64,000 nt of DNA from Ruegeria atlantica (GTDB taxonomy: Bacteria; Pseudomonadota; Alphaproteobacteria; Rhodobacterales; Rhodobacteraceae), in contig NZ_CYPU01000072.1 of NCBI RefSeq assembly GCF_001458195.1, forward strand, positions 62,001-126,000. Reading direction: 5' to 3'. The notes under the pieces are model-generated. The model did not search any database, was not told where the DNA came from, and worked only from the letters and a program-made list of their open reading frames with translations. The stretch's first letter is position 1. Each line of letters begins with the position of its first letter. Of the stretch, positions 25,086 through 35,400 are shown one piece after another. Made by a program: the position numbers and the translations under genes.

Positions 25086-27488
25086 ATGAATTCTCAGTAT
25101 CGCGTTGTGGTCATCGGGGGCGGCGTCGTGGGCGCCTCGGTTCTGTATCATCTGGCCAAGTTCGGCTGGTCAGATGTGGTCATGCTGGAACGGCGGCGGT
25201 TGGCGTCTGGCTCGTCCTGGCACGCGGCTGGCGGCATTCACGCTCTGAATGCGGACCCAAACATGGCGTCCCTCCAAGCCTATACTATCGATCTGCTCAG
25301 CGAGATAGAAAAGGAATCGGGTCAGAATATCGGCTTGCACATGACCGGTGGTTTGACGTTGGCCGGGACGCCCGAACGGTGGGAATGGCTGCAGTCGAAT
25401 TACCGCATCTTCCAGTCTATCGGCATTGATGACTGCGAATTGCTGAGCCCGGAGGAGGCGCAGAGGCGTTGCCCAATCATGTCCACCGACGGCGTTTTGG
25501 GTGCGATGTGGGCGGACCGAGAGGGTTATATCGACACGACCGGTACAGTGCAGGCTTATGCAACAGCGGCTAAGAAACGCGGCGCGGAATACTACGAAGA
25601 AACCAAGGTCGAGGAATTAATCCAGACCGACGATGGCTGGCAGGTCGTCACCGACAAGGGCACGATCACTTGTGAACACGTGGTTAACGCCGCTGGCCTT
25701 TGGGCCAAGCAAGTAGGGCGTATGGCGGGGGTGGAATTGCCGGTGTCTCCTCTGAAACACCACTACCTGATCACCGACACAGTCCCCGAGGTCGCTGAAG
25801 CCGAATTCGAAATGCCGATGACGGTGGACCTCGAGGGGTTCACCTATATGCGGCAGGACCAAAAAGGCGTTCTGGTCGGAATTTATGAAATCGATCACGA
25901 ACACTGGGCCATGGACGGTGCGCCATGGAATTATGGTGAGGAGCTGTTTCAGGAACAACTCGACCGGATCGAGAATGAGCTGACGCTTGGCTTTGAGCGC
26001 TATCCGTCGATCCAGAACGTAGGCATCAAGACATGGGTAAACGGTGCTTTCACCTTTGCGCCTGACGGAAACCCGCTGGTCGGCCCGGTTCCCGGCAAGC
26101 GTGGCTATTGGTCGGCCTGCGCGGTTATGGCAGGTTTCCTGCAAGGCGGAGGCGTCGGCAAGACGCTGGCTGAATGGATGATCCATGGCGAGCCCGAGGC
26201 GGATGCCTGGCCGATGGACGTGGCGCGCTTTGGCGATTTTGCGCAGAACAAGCGGTATATCCGTGAAACCACGGGCCAGTTTTATTCCCGCCGCTTTGTA
26301 ATGACCTACCCGAACGAGCAACTGCCCGCGGGGCGGCCACTAAAGATGGCCCCAGCGCATGACGCGATGACGGATGCGGGCTGCAAATGGGGTGTTAGCT
26401 GGGATCTTGAAGTGCCGTTGTATTTCGCGCCGAAAGGGTTCGAGGAAACACCGACGCTCAAGCGGTCGAATGCGCACGATATTGTAACTGACGAATGCAA
26501 GGTGATCCGCGAAGGCGTCGGCTTGATGGATATCTCGGGATTTTCACGGTTTGAGGTCAGTGGCCCGAATGCTGAGGTTTGGCTGGACAAAGTCATGGCC
26601 TCAAAACTGCCAGCGCCCGGTCGGGCGAAGCTGGCGCCGATGCTGGGTGAGAACGGGCGGCTCAAAGGGGACCTCACGGTGCTCAACTGGGGCGACGGAA
26701 CCTGGTGGATCATGGGTAGCTACTACTTGCGGGCGTGGCACATGCGCTGGTTTGACGATCACATGATCGACGGCGTTAATTTACAGGATCTGGGCGAGGA
26801 ATATTGCGGGTTTGCGGTGGTTGGTCCCAAGTCGCAAGCGGTGGTCGAAAAGTTGGCTGAACAGGACATCTCGGGTCTGAAATTCATGGGCTGTGGAGAT
26901 TTTGACATCGGGTTGGTCCGCGCGCGCGTCGCCCGTATGTCGGTGACCGGCGAGAAAGGGTATGAGATCAACTGCCGCTACGGTGACCACATCAAGCTGC
27001 GCCGCATGTTGCTGGAGGCCGGTGTCGAAGAGGGCATTCGCGAGTGCGGTTTCAACGCGATGCTGTCAACGCGGCTTGAAAAGAGTTTTGGCATCTGGTC
27101 GGCAGAGTTCACGCAGCTTTACACGCCGGGAATGACAGGCATGGATCGATGGATCGATTGGGACAAGAATTTTGTCGGCAAAGAGGCCGCTGTGGCCGAG
27201 CGCGACGGAAACGGTCCGGCGCAGATACAGGTGACACTGGAAGTGGACGCCGATGACGCGGACGCAAGCGGTTACGAACCCGTTTGGGCGGGCGGTGAGC
27301 GCGTGGGCTTTGTAACGTCGGGAGGGTACGGGCACTACACTGGGAAGTCACTGGCAATGGCGTTGGTCAACCGCGACAAGGCCGCGCCCGGAACAGAGCT
27401 TTCGGTCCATGTGGTTGGTGTCGAGAGGCCCGCGAGGGTTGTCGCGCCGTCACCTTATGACCCGCAGGGCAAAGCGATGAGGGGCTAA
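25086..27488 (+). CDS. Dimethylglycine/sarcosine dehydrogenase-like FAD-GcvT fusion protein
   Basis: 800 residues from ATG 25086; a GTG eight codons earlier (25062) was rejected because GGGGAG serves the ATG. The N-terminal DAO domain has V-V-V-I-G-G-G-V-V-G-A-S and S-S-W-H-A-A-G, the histidine of which carries covalent FAD in relatives. From about residue 455 follows a GcvT/aminomethyltransferase folate domain (R-L-E-K-S-F-G-I-W). Such enzymes demethylate dimethylglycine or sarcosine and trap the formaldehyde-level carbon on tetrahydrofolate. It is first of a four-gene operon with MttB, TetR and another FAD oxidoreductase. Exact substrate is not determinable by eye. Confidence 0.88.
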   Translation: MNSQYRVVVIGGGVVGASVLYHLAKFGWSDVVMLERRRLASGSSWHAAGGIHALNADPNMASLQAYTIDLLSEIEKESGQNIGLHMTGGLTLAGTPERWEWLQSNYRIFQSIGIDDCELLSPEEAQRRCPIMSTDGVLGAMWADREGYIDTTGTVQAYATAAKKRGAEYYEETKVEELIQTDDGWQVVTDKGTITCEHVVNAAGLWAKQVGRMAGVELPVSPLKHHYLITDTVPEVAEAEFEMPMTVDLEGFTYMRQDQKGVLVGIYEIDHEHWAMDGAPWNYGEELFQEQLDRIENELTLGFERYPSIQNVGIKTWVNGAFTFAPDGNPLVGPVPGKRGYWSACAVMAGFLQGGGVGKTLAEWMIHGEPEADAWPMDVARFGDFAQNKRYIRETTGQFYSRRFVMTYPNEQLPAGRPLKMAPAHDAMTDAGCKWGVSWDLEVPLYFAPKGFEETPTLKRSNAHDIVTDECKVIREGVGLMDISGFSRFEVSGPNAEVWLDKVMASKLPAPGRAKLAPMLGENGRLKGDLTVLNWGDGTWWIMGSYYLRAWHMRWFDDHMIDGVNLQDLGEEYCGFAVVGPKSQAVVEKLAEQDISGLKFMGCGDFDIGLVRARVARMSVTGEKGYEINCRYGDHIKLRRMLLEAGVEEGIRECGFNAMLSTRLEKSFGIWSAEFTQLYTPGMTGMDRWIDWDKNFVGKEAAVAERDGNGPAQIQVTLEVDADDADASGYEPVWAGGERVGFVTSGGYGHYTGKSLAMALVNRDKAAPGTELSVHVVGVERPARVVAPSPYDPQGKAMRG

Positions 27489-27490
27489 GC

Positions 27491-29041
27491 ATGATCGGAC
27501 AAACATCCGAACGTGGGCGACGACGGCGCGGGCGAAGCGCCGAGGCCGCCTCTGCGCCCAGTCGGGACGTGAATTATCGCCAGTTGAAGAATCCCTTCCC
27601 GTTGATGGAGGTGTTCCCGGCTGACCAGATTGCGGATATGCACGAAACGGCCTTGCGAACACTTCAGGAGTTGGGCGTCAAATGCCTGCTTCCGGAAGCC
27701 CGGCGTCTCTTTGCGAAAGCGGGCGCGCGGGTGGATGAAGATACCGAGATGGTCTTCATCGGCCGCGACATTGTTGAAGCCGCCGTCGCATCAGCACCAA
27801 AGTCGATAGCGTGCCATGCAGGCGCGCGACACAGAGACTTCACCCTTGAGCTAGGTAGTCTGGTGTTTCAACCGGGGGCAGGGGCACCGAACGCGACAGA
27901 TCTTGAACGTGGCCGCCGTCCCGCCACAGAGCAGGATTATCTGGAGTTCCTAAAGCTTACGCATCATTTTGATGTGTTCCAGATGATCTCGCCTCAGGTC
28001 GAACCGCAGGACGTGCCGACCCATCTGCGCCACTATTTCACGACGAAGGCGCAGATGGAGCTGACCGACAAGTTCCCGTTTTTCTTCTCTCGCGGAACGC
28101 CGCAGGTGATGGATTGCTTTGAAATGCTATCCATCGCACGGGGGCTGTCGGACGATGAGTTTCAGGCGGGCGCACATTGCTACACGATCATCAATACGAA
28201 CAGCCCGCGCACGCTGGACATACCGATGGCGCAAGGGCTGATAGATTTCGCCCGCAATGGACAGATGTCGATCATCACGCCGTTTACTCTGATGGGCGCG
28301 ATGGCCCCGATTACTGTGGCCGGGGCGATTACGCTGTCGCATGCCGAGGCGCTGGCGGCGCTGACGCTGACACAGCTGACCAAGCCGGGTGCGCCGGTGT
28401 GTTATGGCACGTTCACCAGCAACGTGGATATGAAATCGGGTGCGCCCGCATTTGGAACACCCTCACATTTCCAGGCTTCGCTTGCCGCAGGTCAATTGGC
28501 CCGGCATCTGGGCCTACCTTGGCGGTCGGCTGCCGGATCAGCGTCGAACATCAACGATGTTCAAGCAGCGAATGAAAACCAGTTTGGTCTTTGGGGCTGT
28601 CTGATGGCAGGAGCGACAGTAATCATTCACTCGGCCGGTTGGCTGGAGGGTGGCTTGACCGTTTCTTTTGAGAAAATGATCTGTGACACCGAGGTCCTGA
28701 ACATGGTCGCCGAGCTTTGTGCAGGGGCGCAGGCAGGTACGGCCGAGATCGGTTTCGACACCGCCCTGAGTGAAGTTGAACCCAGCGGGCACTTCTTTGC
28801 CTCTAGCCAGACGATGGAGCGCTACAACACCGAATTCTACGAACCGCATCTGCATGATTATGCCAATTTCGGAACCTGGACAGAACGCGGATCGATGGAT
28901 GCCAATCATCGCGCGACCGCGGTTTGGAAGAGTATTCTGTCTGACTTCAAAGCGCCTTCATGTGACAGCGACCGCATGGGTACCTTGCACGAGTTCGTTG
29001 CGCGCCGCACCGCTGCGGGCGGCGCCCCGCCGGAGAGTTGA
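27491..29041 (+). CDS. MttB-family (trimethylamine methyltransferase-like) protein, non-pyrrolysine
   Basis: 516 residues, read through without an in-frame TAG, so this is a member lacking pyrrolysine. Hallmarks are the Arg-rich N-terminus, N-Y-R-Q-L-K-N-P-F-P, V-F-Q-P-G-A-G-A-P-N and the barrel segments P-I-T-V-A-G-A-I-T-L and E-G-G-L-T-V-S-F-E-K. Pyl-free relatives demethylate quaternary amines such as glycine betaine, proline betaine or carnitine, passing the methyl to a corrinoid protein. No corrinoid-binding protein gene is in the window. It starts two bases after the FAD-GcvT gene and abuts tetR-like, consistent with one transcript. Confidence 0.88.
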   Translation: MIGQTSERGRRRRGRSAEAASAPSRDVNYRQLKNPFPLMEVFPADQIADMHETALRTLQELGVKCLLPEARRLFAKAGARVDEDTEMVFIGRDIVEAAVASAPKSIACHAGARHRDFTLELGSLVFQPGAGAPNATDLERGRRPATEQDYLEFLKLTHHFDVFQMISPQVEPQDVPTHLRHYFTTKAQMELTDKFPFFFSRGTPQVMDCFEMLSIARGLSDDEFQAGAHCYTIINTNSPRTLDIPMAQGLIDFARNGQMSIITPFTLMGAMAPITVAGAITLSHAEALAALTLTQLTKPGAPVCYGTFTSNVDMKSGAPAFGTPSHFQASLAAGQLARHLGLPWRSAAGSASNINDVQAANENQFGLWGCLMAGATVIIHSAGWLEGGLTVSFEKMICDTEVLNMVAELCAGAQAGTAEIGFDTALSEVEPSGHFFASSQTMERYNTEFYEPHLHDYANFGTWTERGSMDANHRATAVWKSILSDFKAPSCDSDRMGTLHEFVARRTAAGGAPPES

Positions 29042-29716
29042 ATGAGCACCAAGCCCATCCTGCACAGGGACGACCCCGAAGCCGAGCCTTTGGTCGGCAA
29101 TATCAAGGTCACGCGTGACGACTGGCTGAACGTGGCTATGGATGTCCTGATCTCGGACGGTGTGGACCAAATCAAGGTCCTGAACCTGGCTGAACGAATG
29201 GCCGTGTCGCGATCGTCCTTCTATTGGTATTTCAAATCCCGGCAAGAGCTTTTGGACGCCCTGCTGGCGCGCTGGCATGCGACGAATACAGCGGCTTTGG
29301 TCGCGCAAGCCAATGCCCCGGCGGATACGATAACCGCAGCCGTCTGCAACGTGCATCGTTGCGTGGTGAATACTGAACTGTTCGATACCGCGTTGGATTT
29401 TGCCGTCCGGGATTGGGCGCGCAAATCGGGGAAAGTACGCCGGGCGCTTGATCAATCGGATGCGCGCAGGCTCGAAGCGCTTCACGCCATGTTCGCGCGG
29501 TACGGCTATTCCGAAGTCGAGGCCGAAACGCGTGCCCGCGTGCTGTACTATATGCAGATCGGTTATGATCTGGCGCAGTTGAACGAGCCAATGTCCACGC
29601 GGATCGCAATGGTTCCGCATTACCTTTATGTCTTCACTGGGGTTGAGCCCAAGCCCGAAGAAGTCGAAGAATTCAGCGCCTATTCAATGCGCTATTGGAA
29701 GGGAGAAGCCTCATGA
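29042..29716 (+). CDS. TetR/AcrR-family transcriptional regulator
   Basis: 224 residues. The N-terminal helix-turn-helix is clear (L-A-E-R-M-A-V-S-R-S-S-F-Y-W-Y-F-K-S-R-Q-E-L-L), about residues 42-65, placed after a 25-residue N-terminal arm; the rest is the all-helical ligand-binding and dimer domain. It starts right after the mttB-like stop and its own stop overlaps the next gene (ATGA), so it is embedded inside the operon it likely controls. The dyad at 25012-25045 is the obvious candidate target. The effector is presumably an amine of the pathway, which is inference. Confidence 0.88.
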   Translation: MSTKPILHRDDPEAEPLVGNIKVTRDDWLNVAMDVLISDGVDQIKVLNLAERMAVSRSSFYWYFKSRQELLDALLARWHATNTAALVAQANAPADTITAAVCNVHRCVVNTELFDTALDFAVRDWARKSGKVRRALDQSDARRLEALHAMFARYGYSEVEAETRARVLYYMQIGYDLAQLNEPMSTRIAMVPHYLYVFTGVEPKPEEVEEFSAYSMRYWKGEAS

Positions 29717-31017
29717 GTCAACCTGACGCAATCATCATCGGAACAGGTGTGATCGGCGCGGCCATCGCCTTTGAAATGGCCAAAGCAGGCTGGAAAACCT
29801 TGTCGCTGGACCGAAACAGTCAGGTTGGCCACGGTTCGACCGCGGGGTCATGTGCGATTATTCGGATGCATTATTCGACCTTTGATGGAACGGCGTTTGC
29901 GTGGGAAGGTTACCACTATTGGCGCGATTGGGCGGACTACCTCGGCCTGCCCGAGGATGCTAATCTGGCGCAATTCCGCGAGACCGGCTGTCTAGTGATG
30001 AAGACCGATGCCAATGGCTTGCTTGAAAAGCACATGAAGAACAGCGCCGATTTGGATTGTCCGTTCGAAGAATGGTCACCTGACAAAGTCAGTGAGCGCC
30101 TGCCGATCTACTCGCAGGACAGTTTCGCGCCGGCGCGCCGGATGGATGATCCGGAATTCGGGCACCCGAACGGGCGCAAGATGCAGGGCGGCGTGTTCTG
30201 GCCGCAGGCGGGATATGTCACGGACCCGGCTTTGTCCGCGCAGAACTTGATGGATGCTGCCAAGCTGCATGGCGCAGAAGTGCGCACTGGTGCCGAAGTG
30301 ATCGAGATATTGTCCAGCGACGGTCGTGTTTCGGGTGTTAAACTTGCCTCGGGCGAAGAAATCCACGCAAAAGTCGTCGTGAACGTCGCGGGCCCCGGCT
30401 CAGCGATCATCAACAAGATGGCGGGTGTCCTAGATGATATGACGATCGAAACCCGCCCGTTGAGGCAAGAGGTTGTGCACGTCCCCGCACCCGAGGGGTT
30501 TGATTTCGAAAACGATGGAACGATTGTCTCGGACAGCGATATTGCCTGCTACTGCCGGCCCGAACACGGCAACCACATTCTGGTTGGCTCGGAAGATCCG
30601 GAATGTGACCCGCATCTTTGGTGTGAGGATGATGTGGATTACAACCACGATTTCACCGACCAGTGGACAACGCAGGCCATGCGATACGCGCAGCGCGTCC
30701 CAAGTCTTGGCATCCCGACCAAAACGCGCGGAGTTGTGGATCTGTATGACGCATCCACAGACTGGATTCCGATCTATGACAAATCCAGCCTGCAGGGGTT
30801 TTACATGGCCTGCGGGACCAGTGGGAACCAGTACAAGAACGCGCCGATCGCAGGCAAGATGATGACGGCTCTGATCGCGTATTGTGAAGGCGGCGCAGAT
30901 CACGATGCGCAGCCGCTGCAATATGAACTTCCCTATATCGGGCGGAGCATTGATGTCGGGTTCTATTCCCGCAAGCGCCCGATCAACGAAGAAAGCAGTT
31001 TTTCTGTACTGGGGTAG
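29713..31017 (+). CDS. FAD-dependent oxidoreductase of the DAO family (sarcosine oxidase/dehydrogenase-like)
   Basis: 434 residues from the ATG at 29713 that overlaps the tetR-like stop; an upstream in-frame start lies inside tetR and is not preferred. The dinucleotide-binding strand reads D-A-I-I-I-G-T-G-V-I-G-A-A-I-A, and H-G-S-T-A-G-S matches the flavin-attachment region of monomeric amine oxidoreductases. C-terminal G-T-S-G-N-Q-Y-K-N-A-P is the second flavin-contact element. It lacks a folate domain, so it may handle a different demethylation step from the first gene, or an N-methyl amino acid such as sarcosine. Confidence 0.85.
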   Translation: MSQPDAIIIGTGVIGAAIAFEMAKAGWKTLSLDRNSQVGHGSTAGSCAIIRMHYSTFDGTAFAWEGYHYWRDWADYLGLPEDANLAQFRETGCLVMKTDANGLLEKHMKNSADLDCPFEEWSPDKVSERLPIYSQDSFAPARRMDDPEFGHPNGRKMQGGVFWPQAGYVTDPALSAQNLMDAAKLHGAEVRTGAEVIEILSSDGRVSGVKLASGEEIHAKVVVNVAGPGSAIINKMAGVLDDMTIETRPLRQEVVHVPAPEGFDFENDGTIVSDSDIACYCRPEHGNHILVGSEDPECDPHLWCEDDVDYNHDFTDQWTTQAMRYAQRVPSLGIPTKTRGVVDLYDASTDWIPIYDKSSLQGFYMACGTSGNQYKNAPIAGKMMTALIAYCEGGADHDAQPLQYELPYIGRSIDVGFYSRKRPINEESSFSVLG

Positions 31018-31073
31018 TTAAAGAAAAAAATCGCCCTATCATTCCGGAGAACTGGAAAAGGGCAGGGCCCAGA

Positions 31074-31805
31074 ATGGCCGAACCGACGCATCGCGTTTTG
31101 ATTCTTGGAAGTGCACCGGCCGCCGCTGCAGCTCGGGAGTGGTCTCGGGATCCGTTTAACCACATCGTTGCAATCAACAACGCCTGGCGTATCCGCGACG
31201 ATTGGGATTTCCTCATCCATCCCGAGGACTTCCCTATCTGCAATCGCCCGGACGAACTGGTCCGCAGCCAAAGCATCGTCGAGGCGGATGAATACGTTCC
31301 GCATCAAAACAAGTTTGGCGGATTTGTCTATGCCGGTGGCACGATGGCGTTTACGGCTGGTTACTGGGCCTTGGCCGCGCTTCAGCCAGCCGTCTTGGCC
31401 TTTTTTGGCTGTGACATGATTTACCCGAATTCCGGCAAGACCCATTTTTACGGCAACGGAGCAGCCGACCCTTTGCGCGCTGATGTGACGCTGCGATCGC
31501 TCGAGGCAAAATCCGCCCGGTTGGCTTTGTTCGGTGCCGCGCAGAACTGCCGCGTGGTTCGACTGTCGCAGGGTGAAAGCCGGCTGGTCTTTCCTTCGGT
31601 GACGACTGACACCCTAATGTCTGACAGGCTGCTTTCGACAAAGGGTATGCAAGCGGCACTGCAGGCAGAGGCAAAGTTGAATTACTTCGTATCGTCTGGT
31701 CGCTATTGGGAGGAAGAAGAACGTTTCGACGCCGCTAGAATCGACCATTTGGATCGAATGTGGCTGGACGCGTATTGTCCGCAATCCTTGGAATACGTCG
31801 CCTGA
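31074..31805 (+). CDS. Conserved protein of unknown function, Rossmann-like start
   Basis: 243 residues, no signal peptide or membrane segment. It begins with a nucleotide-fold strand-loop (V-L-I-L-G-S-A-P-A-A-A-A-A) and A-I-N-N-A-W-R, then has F-F-G-C-D-M-I-Y, followed by G-K-T-H-F-Y-G. This pattern recalls MptE/DUF115-like and GT42-like proteins in which a G-x-G/S-P loop binds a phosphate or CMP group, but I do not recognise the family with certainty. It lies 56 bp after the amine operon and may share its transcript. Treat any glycosyl- or phosphotransferase role as a guess. Confidence 0.7.
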   Translation: MAEPTHRVLILGSAPAAAAAREWSRDPFNHIVAINNAWRIRDDWDFLIHPEDFPICNRPDELVRSQSIVEADEYVPHQNKFGGFVYAGGTMAFTAGYWALAALQPAVLAFFGCDMIYPNSGKTHFYGNGAADPLRADVTLRSLEAKSARLALFGAAQNCRVVRLSQGESRLVFPSVTTDTLMSDRLLSTKGMQAALQAEAKLNYFVSSGRYWEEEERFDAARIDHLDRMWLDAYCPQSLEYVA

Positions 31806-31817
31806 AGCAATCGCTGA

Positions 31818-32207
31818 TCAGGTCGCGAATTCAGCCCAGGCCCAGACCATGGCGATGTAAGTCAGGTTGTGCAGGCACTGGTCCAGACCCGCAGCCCGCC
31901 AAAACGCGGCTTGCGTCGGCATCAGTTGTTTTTTGTCCGAATAGCTGGCTTTGGCGAAATCAATATTGAAGTGAACAATCCATTCCAGTGCAGCAATGAT
32001 CAAAATAAACGACCACGGCGCGCCAAAAATTAAAAAGACAATCACTGACCCGATGACATGCACGCCCGCATGCTGCGCACGGCCCACGTGAAAATACTCA
32101 CCGCGCCCTGCCAACATTTTCGGAGTCTGGAGAAAAAAATCCGCAAACATATGTTTGATCTGCAACAAGCAGAGCATCAATAGCACTGCGCCTATACTGG
32201 CAGTCAA
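31818..32207 (-). CDS. DUF3307 small integral membrane protein
   Basis: 129 residues from a TTG at 32207; a strong GGGAGGA lies six bases upstream on the minus strand and fixes this unusual start. Three or four membrane segments are visible, with the family landmarks H-M-F-A-D-F-F-L-Q-T, the H-x-G-V-H motif near 47 and D-Q-x-L-H-N-L-T near the end, a histidine-rich pattern suggesting metal or quinone contact. The function of the family is not known. It is convergent with the unknown gene at 31074 (12-bp gap). Confidence 0.75.
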   Translation of the reverse strand: MTASIGAVLLMLCLLQIKHMFADFFLQTPKMLAGRGEYFHVGRAQHAGVHVIGSVIVFLIFGAPWSFILIIAALEWIVHFNIDFAKASYSDKKQLMPTQAAFWRAAGLDQCLHNLTYIAMVWAWAEFAT

Positions 32208-32312
32208 ATGAGTCCTCCCGATATCGTCCCAGACAGAGTCTAGGCACTAATCTGTGGTTGCGCAAATGAACTTGTTCACACTCGGCAATTAACTGATCAG
32301 ATTGGAAACTAT

Positions 32313-32342
32313 TTGCCTCTTTTGGCTGGACTAAGGTAAATT
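32313..32342 (+). promoter_or_regulatory. Weak promoter candidate for the ABC-like/cNMP protein
   Basis: TTGCCT (32313-32318), 18-base spacer, TAAATT (32337-32342), in the AT-rich 200-bp spacer before the gene. Hexamers match consensus only partly, so this is a tentative placement. Confidence 0.28.
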
Positions 32343-32408
32343 CAGAGTGTTGGGTTTACGACACTTTCGTCAAGATCGTTTCGGTGATCCTTAGTAGGGG
32401 CAGGTTCC

Positions 32409-35400
32409 ATAGAACGTTCAATTTTCCAGTTTATTTGGAAATACTCGAAACGCGACCAGTTGATTCTGCTGGCCGTGACCTCGACGTTGTTTCCACTACT
32501 TTATTTGACGCTCGAATTGCCCAAACGCATCATCAACGATGCGATTGGCGCGGCCAGCCCGGTTGTAGATGTCTGGGGTTATAGCCTGCCTCAGACGACA
32601 TTCCTCATCATTCTGTGTATCGGGTTTCTGATCGCGGTGCTGGCGCATGGACTGATGAAAATGCGCATCAACACAATGAAAGGCGTGCTGAGCGAGCGTA
32701 TGTTGCGCCGGTTCCGGTACGTGCTGATCAGCCGCGCGTTGCGTTTCCCTCAACCCTATTTCGAACGCGTCAGCCAAGGTGAGCTGGTGTCGATGGTCAC
32801 CGCCGAAAGCGAGCCGATGGGCGGGCTCATGGGGGACGCGATCAGCCAACCGGTTTTGCAGGCGGGTCAGATGATCACCATCCTGTCCTTCCTGTTTCTG
32901 CAAAGCTTCTGGTTTGGGCTGGCGGCAGTCGCGCTGATCCCTCTGCAAGCCTGGCTGATTCCGAAACTGCAGCGTCAGATCAACCTTCTGAACAAAAAAC
33001 GCATTCAAGAGGTTCGTCTGCTGGCCGCCCAGATCGGCGAGAACGCGGCGGGCGCGTCCACGTTGCGTGCCAATGGTGGGTGGCGATACCGCCGGGCGAT
33101 GGTGTCTGAGCAGCTGGGGCGCCTTTTTGGTATCCGGTTCGAGATCTACCAGAAGAAGTTCTTTATGAAATTTATAAACAACTTCATCTCGCAGATGACG
33201 CCGTTCCTGTTCTATTTGGTTGGCGGTCTTCTGGTCCTGCAGGGGTCGGTTTCGCTTGGTGCGCTGGTTGCGGCCCTGGCTGCGTATAAGGATCTCAGCT
33301 CACCGTGGAAGGAACTGCTGACCTATTATAACCAGACACAGGACATGTCGCTGCGCTGGGACGTGGTGACGGAACGGTTTGCACCTTCCGGAATGCATGA
33401 CGAAAAACTGTTCGATGGCGAACCCGAGGCCACGCCAAGGCTGAACGGTGACATCGTGCTCGACCATGTCTCGGTCCGCGATATGGACGGTAACCAGGTC
33501 CTGGATGATTTGGACCTGTCTTTTCCCAGCGGGAAAATCATCGGGATCGCGGCCCCCAGCGAAGAAGATCGCCGCGCTATGGCAGAGTTGCTGACGCGGG
33601 AAATTCTGCCCAGCTCGGGCCGGGTTCGGATCGGTGAAATCCGTTTGTCAGAGCTGCATCAAAGTGTTGTGGCCGCCCGTATTGGGTATGCTTCGTCACG
33701 ACCCGTAATGTTCCAGGGTACGCTGGGCGACAACGTCATGATGCCGATGCGGTTCAAGCCACAGACATCCGAAACAAACGACCCCGGATATGATGAGACG
33801 TTGCGGGCCGGCAATAGCCCGGACCCCTTCAAGGCAAACTGGCTGGACCCGACGACTGCGGGATTGGACAGCGCTGAAGAGGTGCGCGACTGGTGGTTGA
33901 AACTGATTGACGGGATGGGTTCCGGCGCCGCGCTGTTTTTGCGCGGGGCCGAACAGGTCTTCGATGCCGCCGAGCATCCCGAGCTGGCCGACAAACTGGT
34001 CGAACTGCGACCTTTGGTTCAGGATGCGGTGAAAGCAACAGGGCTAGAGCAACAGGCCCTGATCTTTGACCGCAATCGCTATAACCCTGCCTTGCCGGTT
34101 GCGGAGAACTTGTTGTTCGCCACCCCCAAAGTCCCCGTCACACAAGAGCTTTTGGCGCAGCAGACCGTTTTCCTTGAGCAGTTGCGCGAATTTGGTCTGG
34201 ACGAGACACTGGTGAGCCTGACACGCGATGTGATTGAGATGCTGCGCCAGATTTTTGGCCTGGACGGCACCGATCACCCGCTGTTTCGCAAACTGGGACT
34301 AGAGGCGCAAACGTACGAGGCTGCGGTCGAGCTTGTCGAAAAGACCCGGAACGAGGGCGTATCGGGGCTGAATGATGAACAGCTGGCAAACCTGCTGGCC
34401 GTTCCGTTTGTGATTTCGGCGGAACAGATCGGACCAGCCTTCACCGACGACCTCAAGGACCGCATTCTTGAGCTGCGACATAGCCATTCCGAAAAGCTGC
34501 TGGAGCGGTTGCTGGATGTATTTGTGCCCTTGGACAAATCAAAATTCGCGCCCGGATTGACAGTTCTGGAGAACGCCCTGTTTGGAAAGGTCAGTCAGAT
34601 CGGCGGCGCCCGTTCGGACGAGGCGCGCAAACTGATCGTGGACGTATTGAACGAAAATGGTGCGCGCCCGTTGGTGGTCGAGCTGATCTATGACGTGCCG
34701 GTGGCGCTTGGCGGCCAAAACCTGCCAGCGGTCTTTGCTGAACCTCTGTCCTTTACGCGCGCGACGATCAAAAAACCGGATATCCTGATCCTTGAGGACG
34801 CGTTGGCCAGTTATGACATGGCCTCGAAAGTGGCCGTGTACAAAAATCTACGCGCTCTGCTGCCGGATACAACGGTGATCTACCTGAACGATCAGTTCGA
34901 AAACCCGAGCGTGTTCGACATGTATGTTGAAATCAGGCAAGGTCGGGTCGTCTCGGACGAAGGACCTGCGGACGTGGAAGAAGACAGTGCCGCCTCGGCT
35001 GACCTTTCGCGCAAGCTGCGCGCGCTGGAACAGACACCGCTGTTTTCCGGGCTGGATCGCCGACAGTTGCGCCTGCTGGCCTTTGGTGCGCGCTGGTTTG
35101 ATGCCAAAGCAGGAGAGGTTGTTTTCCTCAAGGACGATCAGCCAACCGACGGTGCCTATGTGGTGCTGGACGGGGAAGCCGGGTTGTACCTTCCTCAGAC
35201 CGACGGAGTGGATCAGTTGATTGCCACGGTCGGCCCCGGTGCCCTGGTCGGAGAGTTGGGTTTGATCCGCAAGGAACCTCGGGCGCTGAGCATGATCGCC
35301 GAAACGGAACTGTCGTGCCTGCGTATTGGTGAAGAGGAATTCCTGGCCGTGGTCGAAAACGACGCCGCAACTGCGTTCAAACTGTTGCAGGTGATCGCGG

